From NCBI RefSeq assembly GCF_018129025.1, contig NZ_JAAEDI010000004.1, forward strand, positions 124,001-188,000: a stretch of 64,000 bases of DNA. Reading direction: 5' to 3'. This DNA is from Neoroseomonas terrae (GTDB lineage Bacteria; Pseudomonadota; Alphaproteobacteria; Acetobacterales; Acetobacteraceae). Position numbers and translations under genes: made by a program. Below the pieces are notes generated by a model, which did not search any database, had not been told where the DNA came from, and was given only the letters and a program-made list of their open reading frames with translations. This document shows, piece after piece, positions 26,778 through 35,757 of the stretch (positions are counted from its first letter, which is position 1; each line of letters begins with the position of its first letter).

Positions 26778-29555
26778 ATGAATGACGCGACGCCGACCGA
26801 CCTGCTCGCCGACCTGATGGCCCGCCTGCGCGCGGCGCGGGAGGCCGCGGCGGCCGATCCCTTCGGCGATCCGGTGCTGCTGGTAGCGCTCGATCTCAGC
26901 CGCGCCATCGATGAAGGGCGCGTCGGCATCGAGGCGCTGGCGGAACTGGCCGGCCGCATGGCGCGGGAGGCCGCGCAGGCGCGGGCGCAGCGACTGGCCG
27001 CCTATGTCGGCATGGGCGACGATGCGGCGGCGCTCGCGGTCGTCGCGGCGCGGCTGGTGCGGCCCGACCCCGAGGACAGCCCGGTTCCCTTCGCGGCCTT
27101 CCGCGATGCGGTCGAGCGCACCCGCTTCGCCGCGGTCTTCACCGCGCACCCGACCTTCTCCATGCCGCTCGCGACCGGCACGGCACTGGCGGAGGCCGCC
27201 GGCGGCGAGGCGCTGCCGGAGGGCCTGTCGCATCGGCCGGCGCCGGTGACGCTCGAGGAGGAATTCGCCCAGGCCGCGTCGGCGATCGCGCGCGGGCGGG
27301 ATGCGCTCGATGCCCTGTCCGCCGCGCTGTTCGAGGCGGCGCGCGCCAATTGGGGGGAGCGCGCGCTGCAGCTTCGCCCCCGGCCGGTGATCCTGACGAG
27401 CTGGGTCGGCTACGACACCGACGGCCGCACCGATATCGGCTGGCACGACACGATCCGGTTGCGGCTGCGCATGAAGCGGCTGCAACTGGCGCGGCTCGCC
27501 GGGCGGTTGGAGCCGCTCGGCGCCTGCGCCGCGCCGATCGTCGCGCGGGCGCGGGAGGCGGAGGCGGCCGTCGCCGCGCAGGAGGCCGCCGCGCCGGCGA
27601 AGCCCGATGCCGAAACCACCCGCGCCTTCGCCTTGGCGATGATCGACAGCCGGGAAGCGGCGCTGACGACGCCCGACCCGCTGCTTGCGCTGTTCCCGGC
27701 CGCCGTCGATGCGGCGCCGGACGGTGAGGCGCGCCTGGCGCTGGCGGTGCAGCGCGCGGGGCTCGCCGCGCATGGGCTGGCGCTGGCGCACACACATGTC
27801 CGGCTGAACGCGGCACAGGTGCACAATGCGCTGCGCCAGCGGCTCGGCATCGCCGCGGCGCCGGAGGATCGCGCCGCGCGGCGCGGGCTGCTCGCCGAGG
27901 TCAACGCGGCGCTGGCGGAGGTCGAGGCGGTCCCGCTCGATTTCGGCTCGCTGCTGGCGGAACAGGCTTCCGCGGTCCGGCTGGTGATGACCTGCGCGCA
28001 GGTCATCAAGCATGTCGACGGCAGCCAGCCGATCCGCTTCCTGATCGCCGAGACCGAGACGGGCTACACGCTGCTCGCCGCGCTGTGGCTGGCGAAGCGC
28101 TTCGGCATCGCCGACCGGGTGGAGATCTCCCCACTGTTCGAGACGGCGGATGCGCTGGAACGGGGCGAGCGGGTGTTGGAGGAAGCGCTGCGGAGCCCGC
28201 ATTTCCGCGACTACATCCGCCGCCATGGCCGGCTCTGCCTGCAGTTCGGCTACTCCGATTCAGGGCGCTATGTCGGGCAGCTGGCGGCGTCGTACCTGGC
28301 GGAACGGCTGAAGATCCGGCTTGCCGAGCAGATGCGTCGCCACGGGCTGGAAGGCGTCGAGCTCGTGCTGTTCGACACCCATGGCGAGAGCATCGGCCGC
28401 GGCGGACACCCGGACAGCCTGGCGGATCGCTTCGCCTATCTCTCGCCGCCGGCGGCGCGCGCGGCGCTCGCTACGGCAAAGCTGCCGCTGCGGGAGGAGA
28501 CGGCCTTCCAGGGCCTCGATGGCTACCTGCTGTTCGGGACCGACCGCCTCGCCCTCGCGACGGTGGCGCGGATCGCGGAGCACGCCTTCGCCGTGCCCGG
28601 CGAGACCAACGATCCGATCTATGAGGAAGCGGATTGGGGCACGGATTTCTTCGCCACGATCCGCCGCGAGATGGCGACGCTGGTCGAGGACCCCGGCTAT
28701 GCCGCGCTGCTCGGTGCCTTCGGCCCGGGGCTGCTGGACAAGACCGGGTCACGCCCGGCGGCCCGGCAATCCGACACCGGTGGGCCGGCCCGCATCACGC
28801 ATCCGTCGCAGCTGCGCGCCATTCCGAACAACGCGATCCTGCATCAGCTCGGCTTCCTGGCGAACACGCTGCACGGGCTCGGCGCCGCGGCCGTCGCGCA
28901 TCCCGACAATTTCGCAGACCTCGCCGAGCGGTCGCCGCGCTTCGCGCGCGCGCTGGCGATGGCGCGGCGGGCGGCGGCGTGCTCGGACCTCGGGGTGCTG
29001 CGGGCGGCGGTCGACATGCTCGACCCGTCGCCCTGGCTGGACCGGGCCGGGTTCACGAAGCGGCCGGGGCGGCGGGAGGCCCTGACGGCCGTCTCCGCCG
29101 CGCTGGAACGGCTCGGCCTGTCGGCCGCCACGCGCCGCATGTACCGGCGCCTGCAGGCGGACCACCAGGCCTTGCGCGCCGCCTGGCCGGACCTGCCGGC
29201 GATGCCGGACCGGCTGGTGCTGGTGCATGCGCTGCGGCTGTGCCTCGTGCAGCGGCTATGGCTGCTCGCCGTCTCGCTGCCGGAGTTCAGCCCGCGCCAC
29301 GGCGCGACGCGGGACAACCTGATTGCCCGCCTGCTGCAACTGGACGTCCCGCCGGTGCTCGACCTGCTCGGCGAGATCTTCCCCGCCGTCCCCGATCCGT
29401 CGAGCGGGCTCGATTTCGGCGAACCGGCGGGGCCGCGCGAAGGGGCGTCCTACGCCGCCGAGCATGCCGCGATCTTCGTGCCGATGGGGCGCATCTTTGC
29501 GCTGGTGCGGGAATGCTCGGCGGTGATCAGCCATGAGGTCGGCGCCTTCGGCTGA
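26778..29555 (+). CDS. Phosphoenolpyruvate carboxylase homologue with altered catalytic loops
   Basis: The 925-residue protein aligns with PEPC along its length. FTAHPT (H124), an ISPLFETADALERG segment, GYSDSGRYVG, a second glycine motif (SIGRGGHP), GSRPAAR and LRAIP are recognisable. PEPC normally makes oxaloacetate from PEP and bicarbonate. Here the first glycine motif, FHGRGG in canonical enzymes, reads FDTHGE, so the catalytic His and Arg are missing. The Lys in GYSDSxKD is Arg, RAIPW lacks the Trp, and the C-terminal QNTG is absent. The protein is full length with no frameshift. It may be a distinct subfamily or a non-PEPC enzyme. The ATG at 26778 is preferred over the GTG at 26763. Confidence 0.75.
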   Translation: MNDATPTDLLADLMARLRAAREAAAADPFGDPVLLVALDLSRAIDEGRVGIEALAELAGRMAREAAQARAQRLAAYVGMGDDAAALAVVAARLVRPDPEDSPVPFAAFRDAVERTRFAAVFTAHPTFSMPLATGTALAEAAGGEALPEGLSHRPAPVTLEEEFAQAASAIARGRDALDALSAALFEAARANWGERALQLRPRPVILTSWVGYDTDGRTDIGWHDTIRLRLRMKRLQLARLAGRLEPLGACAAPIVARAREAEAAVAAQEAAAPAKPDAETTRAFALAMIDSREAALTTPDPLLALFPAAVDAAPDGEARLALAVQRAGLAAHGLALAHTHVRLNAAQVHNALRQRLGIAAAPEDRAARRGLLAEVNAALAEVEAVPLDFGSLLAEQASAVRLVMTCAQVIKHVDGSQPIRFLIAETETGYTLLAALWLAKRFGIADRVEISPLFETADALERGERVLEEALRSPHFRDYIRRHGRLCLQFGYSDSGRYVGQLAASYLAERLKIRLAEQMRRHGLEGVELVLFDTHGESIGRGGHPDSLADRFAYLSPPAARAALATAKLPLREETAFQGLDGYLLFGTDRLALATVARIAEHAFAVPGETNDPIYEEADWGTDFFATIRREMATLVEDPGYAALLGAFGPGLLDKTGSRPAARQSDTGGPARITHPSQLRAIPNNAILHQLGFLANTLHGLGAAAVAHPDNFADLAERSPRFARALAMARRAAACSDLGVLRAAVDMLDPSPWLDRAGFTKRPGRREALTAVSAALERLGLSAATRRMYRRLQADHQALRAAWPDLPAMPDRLVLVHALRLCLVQRLWLLAVSLPEFSPRHGATRDNLIARLLQLDVPPVLDLLGEIFPAVPDPSSGLDFGEPAGPREGASYAAEHAAIFVPMGRIFALVRECSAVISHEVGAFG

Positions 29556-29565
29556 GGCCGGCCGA

Positions 29566-29973
29566 TCAGAACCCGACGCAGGCCTGCCGGTAGACGGTCA
29601 GCACCGATTGCTGGCGGAAGCGCGCCTTCCACGCATCCCCGACCGGGCGCAGCCGGTCCCGCGCCGCGGCCGCATCGCTGCCGGGGAGGACCAGCACCAG
29701 GACGCGGCTGGGCTCCTGGACGAGGCGTCCATCGGTGCCGCGCCACTGGCCCCGGCCCTCGAGCGCCGTCAGCCCATCGGGGAAGGCCGGCGTGACGGTG
29801 TCGGCGAGGAAGCCGCGCCATTCCGCTTCGCTGACCGGGTCGCGGCCGCGGACGTTCTGGCCGAAATAGGCCTCCGCGACGGTGGCTGCCGTGGTGCCGG
29901 CGGGGCAGCCCGGCGCGGACGCGACGCAGTCGGCGGTCAGGCCGGCAAGCAGCAGCGCCGCGCCAGCCCTCAC
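29566..29973 (-). CDS. DUF3574-type small exported protein
   Basis: The 135-residue protein begins at a GTG (29973) that forms a GTGA overlap with the stop of the upstream EamA gene. A short hydrophobic start (ALLLAGLTADC) suggests export. The mature part has EAYFGQNVRG, WRGFLADTVTPAFPDGLT, GRLVQEPSRVLVLVL and SVLTVYRQACVGF, matching the DUF3574 family, whose function is unknown. It is the last gene of a four-gene operon with a methyltransferase, a GT2 and an EamA subunit; a link to surface glycolipid modification is possible. Confidence 0.75.
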   Translation of the reverse strand: MRAGAALLLAGLTADCVASAPGCPAGTTAATVAEAYFGQNVRGRDPVSEAEWRGFLADTVTPAFPDGLTALEGRGQWRGTDGRLVQEPSRVLVLVLPGSDAAAARDRLRPVGDAWKARFRQQSVLTVYRQACVGF

Positions 29974-30320
29974 GCCGTCGTCGCCAGCCAGGCGACGCCG
30001 GCCGAGATCAGCGCGATCGCGCCGATCTTCTGCACCCCCAGCGATTCCCCGAAGGCCGCCCAGCCGATGACGGCGATGACGACGTAGGACGCCGCGGTGC
30101 AGGGCAGCGCGACGCTCATCGGGATCTTCCGCAGGGCGATGATGTAGAGCAGCGCCGCCCCGCCGTAGAACACCAGCCCGACCATGGTCGGAATGCGGAA
30201 CAGCTGGTCGATGAAGCCCGCCTCGGCCGCGACCGAGCCGGAGGCGCCCGACTTCAGCAGCACCTGCCCGAGCAGGGAGGTGCAGATCGCCGCGCCCAGC
30301 GCCAGCCAGTACATGGTCAT
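29970..30320 (-). CDS. Four-helix EamA/SMR-type membrane protein (flippase subunit-like)
   Basis: The 116-residue protein has four predicted helices and an SMR-like pattern (MYWLALGAAICTSLLGQVLLK, PCTAASYVVIAVIGWAAFGE), similar in size to ArnE/ArnF and to small multidrug-resistance subunits. The ATG overlaps the GT2 stop in an ATGA. Next to a polyprenyl-phosphate-type GT2, a role in flipping a lipid-linked sugar is more likely than drug efflux. Functional assignment is from context. Confidence 0.8.
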   Translation of the reverse strand: MTMYWLALGAAICTSLLGQVLLKSGASGSVAAEAGFIDQLFRIPTMVGLVFYGGAALLYIIALRKIPMSVALPCTAASYVVIAVIGWAAFGESLGVQKIGAIALISAGVAWLATTA

Positions 30321-31300
30321 GGGGTCTGGTCCCGGGCCGGGATGATCTCCCGCACCACACCCTGGGGCTTGCCGTTCGCCGACATGAAGGCGCGGCCGAC
30401 ATACTCGCCCATCACGCCGAGCACGAGGAACTGCACCCCGGCGATCAGCAGCGTGACGGTCATCAGGGATGCCCAGCCGGAGGGCGTCTCCCCGAGCATC
30501 GCCTCGACGATGGTCCAGAGGGCGGCGACCAGGCCGAGGATGCCCATGCCGACGCCGGCGAAGATGGCGAGCCGCAGTGGCAGGACCGAGAAATTGGTCG
30601 CGAGGTTCAGCCAGAGTCGCACCAGGCGCCGCATCGTGTAGTTGGACCGGCCCTCGACGCGCGCGAAGTGCTTGACCTCGATGCTGTCCAGCCGCTGCGT
30701 GATCTGCATCAGCAGCCCGTCGATGTAGGGGTAGGGGCCGCGGTACTTCACCACTTCCCGCACCGCGAGCGCCGACATGCAGCGGAAGGAAGAGAGGTAC
30801 AGCCCCCTCGGCTTGTCCATGAGCTGGTCGGCGACCCAGTTCGCGAAGCGGGAGCCGATGTTGCGCCAGCCCTCATGCTCCTTCACCGCGTAGCGCGTGT
30901 AGACCACGTCGAAGCCGCCGAGGCGGGCGTGGTCATACAGCTTCAGCACCTCCTCCGGCGGGTTCTGGAGGTCGTCGTCCATGGTGATGACATAGGCGCC
31001 GCGGGCATGGCGCAGCCCGGTCATGACCGCGTTGTGCTCCCCGAAGTTGCGGGCGTGCTCGATGAAGGTCAGCGGCACCGTCGCGGTGCGGGCCAACTCG
31101 CGGCAGACATCGCCGGAATTGTCCGGGCTGCCGTCGTTGACCAGCACGATCTCGATGCCGCCCTCGGGCCTCAGCCTGGACAGCTCGGCGACCAGCGTGC
31201 CGACGGTCGCGGCACCCCGATAGACCGGCACGACGATGGAAAGCCCGACCGGCTGCATCGCCCCGGCCGAAATGGTGGTCATGAACTCCGTCTCCGACAT
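30317..31300 (-). CDS. GT2 family glycosyltransferase, ArnC/DPM1-like
   Basis: The 327-residue protein has a cytosolic GT-A domain: SIVVPVYRG, NDGSPD (55-60), the metal-binding ITMDDDLQNPP and EGRSNYTMRRL. Two helices follow at the C-terminus (about 245-267 and 279-298). This matches transferases that load a sugar onto undecaprenyl phosphate. The ATG overlaps the methyltransferase stop (TGATG) and the stop overlaps the EamA start (ATGA), so the genes are translationally coupled. The sugar is unknown. Confidence 0.92.
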   Translation of the reverse strand: MSETEFMTTISAGAMQPVGLSIVVPVYRGAATVGTLVAELSRLRPEGGIEIVLVNDGSPDNSGDVCRELARTATVPLTFIEHARNFGEHNAVMTGLRHARGAYVITMDDDLQNPPEEVLKLYDHARLGGFDVVYTRYAVKEHEGWRNIGSRFANWVADQLMDKPRGLYLSSFRCMSALAVREVVKYRGPYPYIDGLLMQITQRLDSIEVKHFARVEGRSNYTMRRLVRLWLNLATNFSVLPLRLAIFAGVGMGILGLVAALWTIVEAMLGETPSGWASLMTVTLLIAGVQFLVLGVMGEYVGRAFMSANGKPQGVVREIIPARDQTP

Positions 31301-32046
31301 CAGGGCCGCGTCGCGACCAGAAGGATCGATCCGCCGGCAGGATAGCGCAGGCCGGCGCGCCCCGCCGCCCGCTCGATCGCGGTGGTGGCGTGCAGCGTGG
31401 CATCGAGCCAGGGCGGGAAGGGGGCGACGTCGCTCTTCGCCGCCTCGTCCGAGCGCAGGATCTTGCGCTGCAGGACCATCAGCGGCAGCAGCAGTGCGTT
31501 CCAGTACCGCGCCTCGACGGCCGCGAAGCCGGCCGCGGCCAGCAGCGCGCGGCCCTGGCGGGCCGTGAAGCGGCGATCATTGTGGACCCGCACGTCATGC
31601 GCGGAGCGCAGCCATTGATAGGCCGGCAGGTTCAGCACCAGCGTCCCGCCCGGGACCAGCACGCGGCGGAACTCCGTCAGCGCTGTCGCCGGATCGACAG
31701 CCCGGTGGCACAGCACGTCGCAGGAGGTCAGCGCCGCGAAGGCGCCATCGGCAAAGGGCAGGCGGTTGGCATCGCCCGCTGCGGCGACCACGCCGGACTT
31801 GGCCGCGGCGCGCGCGGCGGCGGCCGGGTGGTAGTCGAGCCCGGCCAGCGGGCGGCCAAGCGCCGACAGCCGCCGCAGCAGCCCGCCCGTGCCGCAGCCG
31901 GCATCGAGCACCGCGCCGTCCGGCCCCGGGCGGCGGCGCAGCGCATCGGTGACGCGGGCATGCAGGGCGCGATACCACCACATGCGCTCCTCGGCCGCGT
32001 CCATCAGGTCGTATTCGGCGGGTTCCACAGCTTCTTTTCGTCGCAC
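31300..32046 (-). CDS. Class I SAM-dependent methyltransferase
   Basis: The 248-residue protein has motif I VLDAGCGTGGLLRRL, an acidic residue after strand 2 (GLDYHP), DANRLPFADGAF and LTEFRRVLVPGGTLVLN, all typical of class I methyltransferases. The N-terminal AEYDLMDAAEERMWWYRALH is a conserved lead-in for this subgroup, often found with polyprenyl-sugar GT2 genes. A GTG at 32046 is used; the GTG at 32028 is also possible, and the ATG at 32004 would remove the lead-in. It is the first gene of the operon. Confidence 0.88.
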   Translation of the reverse strand: MRRKEAVEPAEYDLMDAAEERMWWYRALHARVTDALRRRPGPDGAVLDAGCGTGGLLRRLSALGRPLAGLDYHPAAAARAAAKSGVVAAAGDANRLPFADGAFAALTSCDVLCHRAVDPATALTEFRRVLVPGGTLVLNLPAYQWLRSAHDVRVHNDRRFTARQGRALLAAAGFAAVEARYWNALLLPLMVLQRKILRSDEAAKSDVAPFPPWLDATLHATTAIERAAGRAGLRYPAGGSILLVATRP

Positions 32047-32141
32047 CGCAGCAAGGCCGCAACATGGCAGGACCTCGTCCGGTGCGCCTCTATTCCAGTT
32101 GCATCCGGCAATTTCGATTCATAAAGGATGGGTCGTCCTCC

Positions 32142-33746
32142 ATGACACCGACCCAACGCCATCCCGAGTCCGGCCAGGCCGACCCCTACGCCGCGATCGG
32201 TGCGGCTGCCCCGGCACCTGCCTCGGCGCTGCGCGCGCGGGTTTTGCGCGGGGTCGGCTTCGTGCCGGCCTTCGTCTTCCTGGTCGCCATCCTGCTGCCG
32301 CCGCTGAACCATGACGTCGCGGCGGTGCTGGATTTCTCGCGGCGCTGGCTCGCGGGGGAACGGCTCTATGTCGACCTCGTCGACGTGAATCCGCCACTGA
32401 CCTTCATCCTGAACCTGGTGCCGGCGGCGCTGGCGCGATGGACGCCGCTGGCACCCGCCCAGGCGATGCTGCTCTGCCTGCTCGGCTTCGCCGCGCTGGT
32501 CTGGCGGATGGCGGACGGGCTGCGGCGGCGGGATGCCGAAGGGCCGGTCGAGGCCGCGGTGACGACCGCCTGCCTGCCGCTGCTGCTGGTCATGGCCGGG
32601 TCCGATTTCGGGCAGCGCGACGTGCTGATGGGCATGGCGGCCATCCCGTACTGCCTGCTTGCCGCGCGGCGAATTGAGGGGCCGCCGGCGCCCGGCCGGC
32701 TGGCAATGGCGACCGTCGCGGTGGCGGCGCTCGCCTTCGCGCTCAAGCCCTATTTCCTCGTCGTGCCGCTGGCGGTCGAGGCGCTGGTGCTGCTGCGCCG
32801 CGGCCCGGCCCGCGCGCTTCGGGACCCGGTGCCCTGGCTGATGGCGGGCATCTGGCTGGCCTACCTGCTTGCCGTGCTGGCGTGGTTCCCGGCCTATGGG
32901 CGGCAGGTGCTGCCCTTCGCCTGGGCGGTCTATGGCGACATCCACGGGCCCGGGCCGTGGGGCGTGCTGGTCACGGACATGCTGGGCGCGGCGGCCTTCC
33001 TGCTGCTGCTTGCCCTGCCGCTGGCGCTGCGGCGCGACGCCGGGGCCTTCGTGCAGGCGATGGCCGTCGCCGCCTGCGGTGCCTTCGCGAGCGCATGGAT
33101 GCAGCACAAGGGCTGGCCCTACCACGTGATGCCGGTGACCATCCTCGGCTGCGGCGCCGCCGCCGTCGCCGCGGCGCGCTGGGCTGATGGCGCCCTGCCG
33201 GAGGTCCGCGCCCGCGCCGCCGCGCCGGCGCTTGCCGCCGTCGCCGCCTTCGCCGTGCTGCTCTACGCCGTTCGCGGCGGGGAGGCGCCCTGGCGGGAAG
33301 CCGCCTACCAGCAGGAACCCGGCGGGCAGATCGCCGCCTGGCTGCGGCAGAATGCGCATGGCGCCGACGTGCTGGCGCTGAGCCCCGACATCTATCCGCT
33401 GCAGCCCGCCCTGACCTATGCCGAGGCGCGGCAGCGCCTGCATGCGATGAGCACCTGGCCGCTCCAGGGCGCCTATCGCCACTGCCCGGCGGGCGACGAG
33501 CCCTATCGTCCGCCCGAGGAAATGGGCCGCGCCGAGGCGCTCTTCTTCCGCCGCACCGCCGACGACTTCGCCGCGCAGCCGCCGCGCGTGCTGGTGGTGA
33601 CGCGCGATGCCCGCATCCCGGCCTGCGGCGGCCGCTTCGACCTGCTGGAGTATTTCCTCGGCGATCCCGCCTTCGCCCATGCCTTCCGGCACTTCCACCT
33701 GGCCGCCGAGATCGACGGCCACCGCTTCTACCTCCGGCAGTACTGA
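32142..33746 (+). CDS. GT-C-like polytopic membrane protein
   Basis: The 534-residue protein has about ten predicted helices. An N-terminal periplasmic loop carries acidic residues and YVDLVDVNPPLTFIL, reminiscent of the acid-xN-PP motif of GT-C transferases that use lipid-linked sugars. A C-terminal soluble domain (from about residue 400) may be periplasmic. It is divergent from the GT2 operon, which fits a pair in which GT2 charges the lipid and this enzyme transfers the sugar. The ATG at 32142 is chosen; an in-frame ATG at 32064 would add 26 polar residues. Confidence 0.72.
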   Translation: MTPTQRHPESGQADPYAAIGAAAPAPASALRARVLRGVGFVPAFVFLVAILLPPLNHDVAAVLDFSRRWLAGERLYVDLVDVNPPLTFILNLVPAALARWTPLAPAQAMLLCLLGFAALVWRMADGLRRRDAEGPVEAAVTTACLPLLLVMAGSDFGQRDVLMGMAAIPYCLLAARRIEGPPAPGRLAMATVAVAALAFALKPYFLVVPLAVEALVLLRRGPARALRDPVPWLMAGIWLAYLLAVLAWFPAYGRQVLPFAWAVYGDIHGPGPWGVLVTDMLGAAAFLLLLALPLALRRDAGAFVQAMAVAACGAFASAWMQHKGWPYHVMPVTILGCGAAAVAAARWADGALPEVRARAAAPALAAVAAFAVLLYAVRGGEAPWREAAYQQEPGGQIAAWLRQNAHGADVLALSPDIYPLQPALTYAEARQRLHAMSTWPLQGAYRHCPAGDEPYRPPEEMGRAEALFFRRTADDFAAQPPRVLVVTRDARIPACGGRFDLLEYFLGDPAFAHAFRHFHLAAEIDGHRFYLRQY

Positions 33747-33758
33747 TGACGCGGCACG

Positions 33759-34688
33759 ATGGCTGATTCTGCACCTGCGCGCCGCGGCGGGCTCAGCATC
33801 CCGACGGGGGCCGAGACGGTTCGCGGCATCCTGCTGATCCTGCTCGCCTACGTCGTGATCACCGGGGCCGATGCCTCGGTGAAATGGGTGCTGCCGGAGG
33901 TCGGTGTCGCCGTCTCGATGCTGGCGCGCGGCGTGGTGGGGTCGATTGCCGTCTTCATCTTCGTGCGCGGGCGGGGGCTGCGGCCGCACAACGTGAAGCT
34001 GCTGACGGCGCGCGGGCTGCTGCACTGCACGGTCTCGGCGGTGTGGTATTGGGCGTGGGTGCGCGGCATGGCGCTGGTCGATTCCTATGCCATCTCCGCC
34101 GCCGCGCCGCTGCTGATGACGATCCTCGCCATCCCGATCCTGGGCGAGAAGGTCGGCTGGCGGCGCTGGACCTCGACGCTGGTCGGCTTCCTCGGCGTGC
34201 TGTTCATGCTGCAGCCCGATGGCGACCTGTGGCGCTTCGAGACGCCCTTCCTGATGGTCGCGGTCTGCATCATGGCGCTGACGCGGATCTGGACGCGGGT
34301 GCTGACGGCGACCGACGAGCCGGCGGGCATCGCCTTCTGGCTGATGGTCGCGCATATCCCGGCCGGGCTGCTGCTGCTGCCCGCCTTCCCGGCGCCGGCC
34401 ACGATGCCGGGGCCGGGCGTCCTGGTCGCGCTGCTGTTCTTCGGCGTGGCCAACGCCATCGCCCATATCCTGTTCGCACGGGCCTTCGCCCTGGCGCCCG
34501 TCTCGGTCCTCGCGCCCTACGAATACTCGCCGCTGCTGCTGGGTGGCGTGCTCGGCTTCCTGATCTGGGCGGAGGTGCCGGCCTGGACCACGCTCGCCGG
34601 CGCCGCCGTCGTCATCGTCGCCGGGCTGTACAACCTGCATCGGGAGCGGGTGCGCCGGACCGCCGAGAAACGCGACGGCGGCCGCTGA
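33759..34688 (+). CDS. EamA/DMT-family permease
   Basis: The 309-residue protein has ten predicted helices in two EamA repeats. ILAIPILGEKVGWRRW is the conserved loop after the first half and LLGGVLGFLIWAEVPAW that of the second. These proteins export amino acids or metabolites, but substrate cannot be predicted. The stop overlaps the start of a paralogous gene (TGATG), and the two are the second and third genes of a plus-strand run. Confidence 0.88.
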   Translation: MADSAPARRGGLSIPTGAETVRGILLILLAYVVITGADASVKWVLPEVGVAVSMLARGVVGSIAVFIFVRGRGLRPHNVKLLTARGLLHCTVSAVWYWAWVRGMALVDSYAISAAAPLLMTILAIPILGEKVGWRRWTSTLVGFLGVLFMLQPDGDLWRFETPFLMVAVCIMALTRIWTRVLTATDEPAGIAFWLMVAHIPAGLLLLPAFPAPATMPGPGVLVALLFFGVANAIAHILFARAFALAPVSVLAPYEYSPLLLGGVLGFLIWAEVPAWTTLAGAAVVIVAGLYNLHRERVRRTAEKRDGGR

Positions 34689-35596
34689 TGCCGCTGCGCC
34701 ACGACATCCGCCGCGGTGCCCTGATGATGCTGGCGGCGACCGCGCTGTTCACGGTGATGTCCGCGATCATCAAGGGCGTCTCCTCCGAGATTCATTTCAT
34801 CGAGATCATGTTCTTCCGGTCCGCCTTCGCCCTGCCGGTGATGATCGCGATGGCCGCGCGCGGGCGGAACTGGGCGGCGTTGCGGACGAAGCGGCCGGGC
34901 GGCCATGTGTTGCGCGCCTTCACCGGCACCATGGCGCAGGGCTGTTCCTTCTTCGCGCTGACCGTGCTGCCGCTCGCCGAGCAGACCGCTCTGACCTACA
35001 CGACGCCGCTGTTCGTCACGATCCTGTCGATCCCGTTCCTCGGCGAGAAGGTCGGCATCCATCGCTGGTCGGCCGTGCTGTTCGGCTTCGGCGGGATCAT
35101 GGTGATCGCGCTGGGGGATGGCGCCTTCCAGGCCGGCGCCATGCCGACCGGCATCGTCGCCGTCGGCATGGCGGTGGCGGTGATCCAGGGCGCCTGGTCG
35201 GCCATCACGACGCTGCTGGTGCGCAGCCTGTCCGCGACCGAATCCTCGACGACGATCGTGCTGTGGCAGTCCCTGCTGATGACGCTGTTCACCCTGGTCG
35301 CGCTGCCCTTCATCTGGACCACGCCGAGCCTGTGGGAGTTCATCCTGCTGGTGCTGGTCGGGCTGATCGGCGGCGTGGCGCAGGTGCTGCTGACGGAAGC
35401 CTATGCGTCGGCGCAGGTTTCCGCGCTCGGGCCGTATTCCTACACCTCGATCCTGTGGTCGGTGGCGATCGGCTGGGTTGTGTTCTCCGACGTGCCGTCC
35501 TGGAGTACGGTCGCCGGCGCGGCGGTGATCGTCGCGTCGGGGCTGTACATCCTGCACCGGGAGCTGAAGCGCGCGGCGATGCGGAGGAACCAGTGA
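34688..35596 (+). CDS. EamA/DMT-family permease (paralogue)
   Basis: The 302-residue protein has ten helices with the same pattern as its upstream neighbour (LSIPFLGEKVGIHRW, SVAIGWVVFSDVPSW). The TGATG junction implies translational coupling. The conserved spacing suggests duplication or a two-gene exporter acquired together; a heterodimer is conceivable but not shown by sequence. Confidence 0.88.
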   Translation: MPLRHDIRRGALMMLAATALFTVMSAIIKGVSSEIHFIEIMFFRSAFALPVMIAMAARGRNWAALRTKRPGGHVLRAFTGTMAQGCSFFALTVLPLAEQTALTYTTPLFVTILSIPFLGEKVGIHRWSAVLFGFGGIMVIALGDGAFQAGAMPTGIVAVGMAVAVIQGAWSAITTLLVRSLSATESSTTIVLWQSLLMTLFTLVALPFIWTTPSLWEFILLVLVGLIGGVAQVLLTEAYASAQVSALGPYSYTSILWSVAIGWVVFSDVPSWSTVAGAAVIVASGLYILHRELKRAAMRRNQ

Positions 35597-35757
35597 GTTG
35601 GGTACGCCTCGAGCGCCGGCGCACGCATCAGCTTGCTTGGCTACGCGCCCCGCGCCGTTCCACGGCACGCGGCCGGATGGTCTGGGCGCGGTCGAGCTGT
35701 GCGCTTTCGGACCGGGGCCTTGCCCCAGGCCGACGATGAGCTGAAAGGGCCGACGGT

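Noticed and set aside
26778-29555. Frameshifted PEPC pseudogene
   Set aside because: The frame is open over 925 codons with a normal family length and conserved blocks, so the missing residues are substitutions, not a sequencing or reading-frame break.
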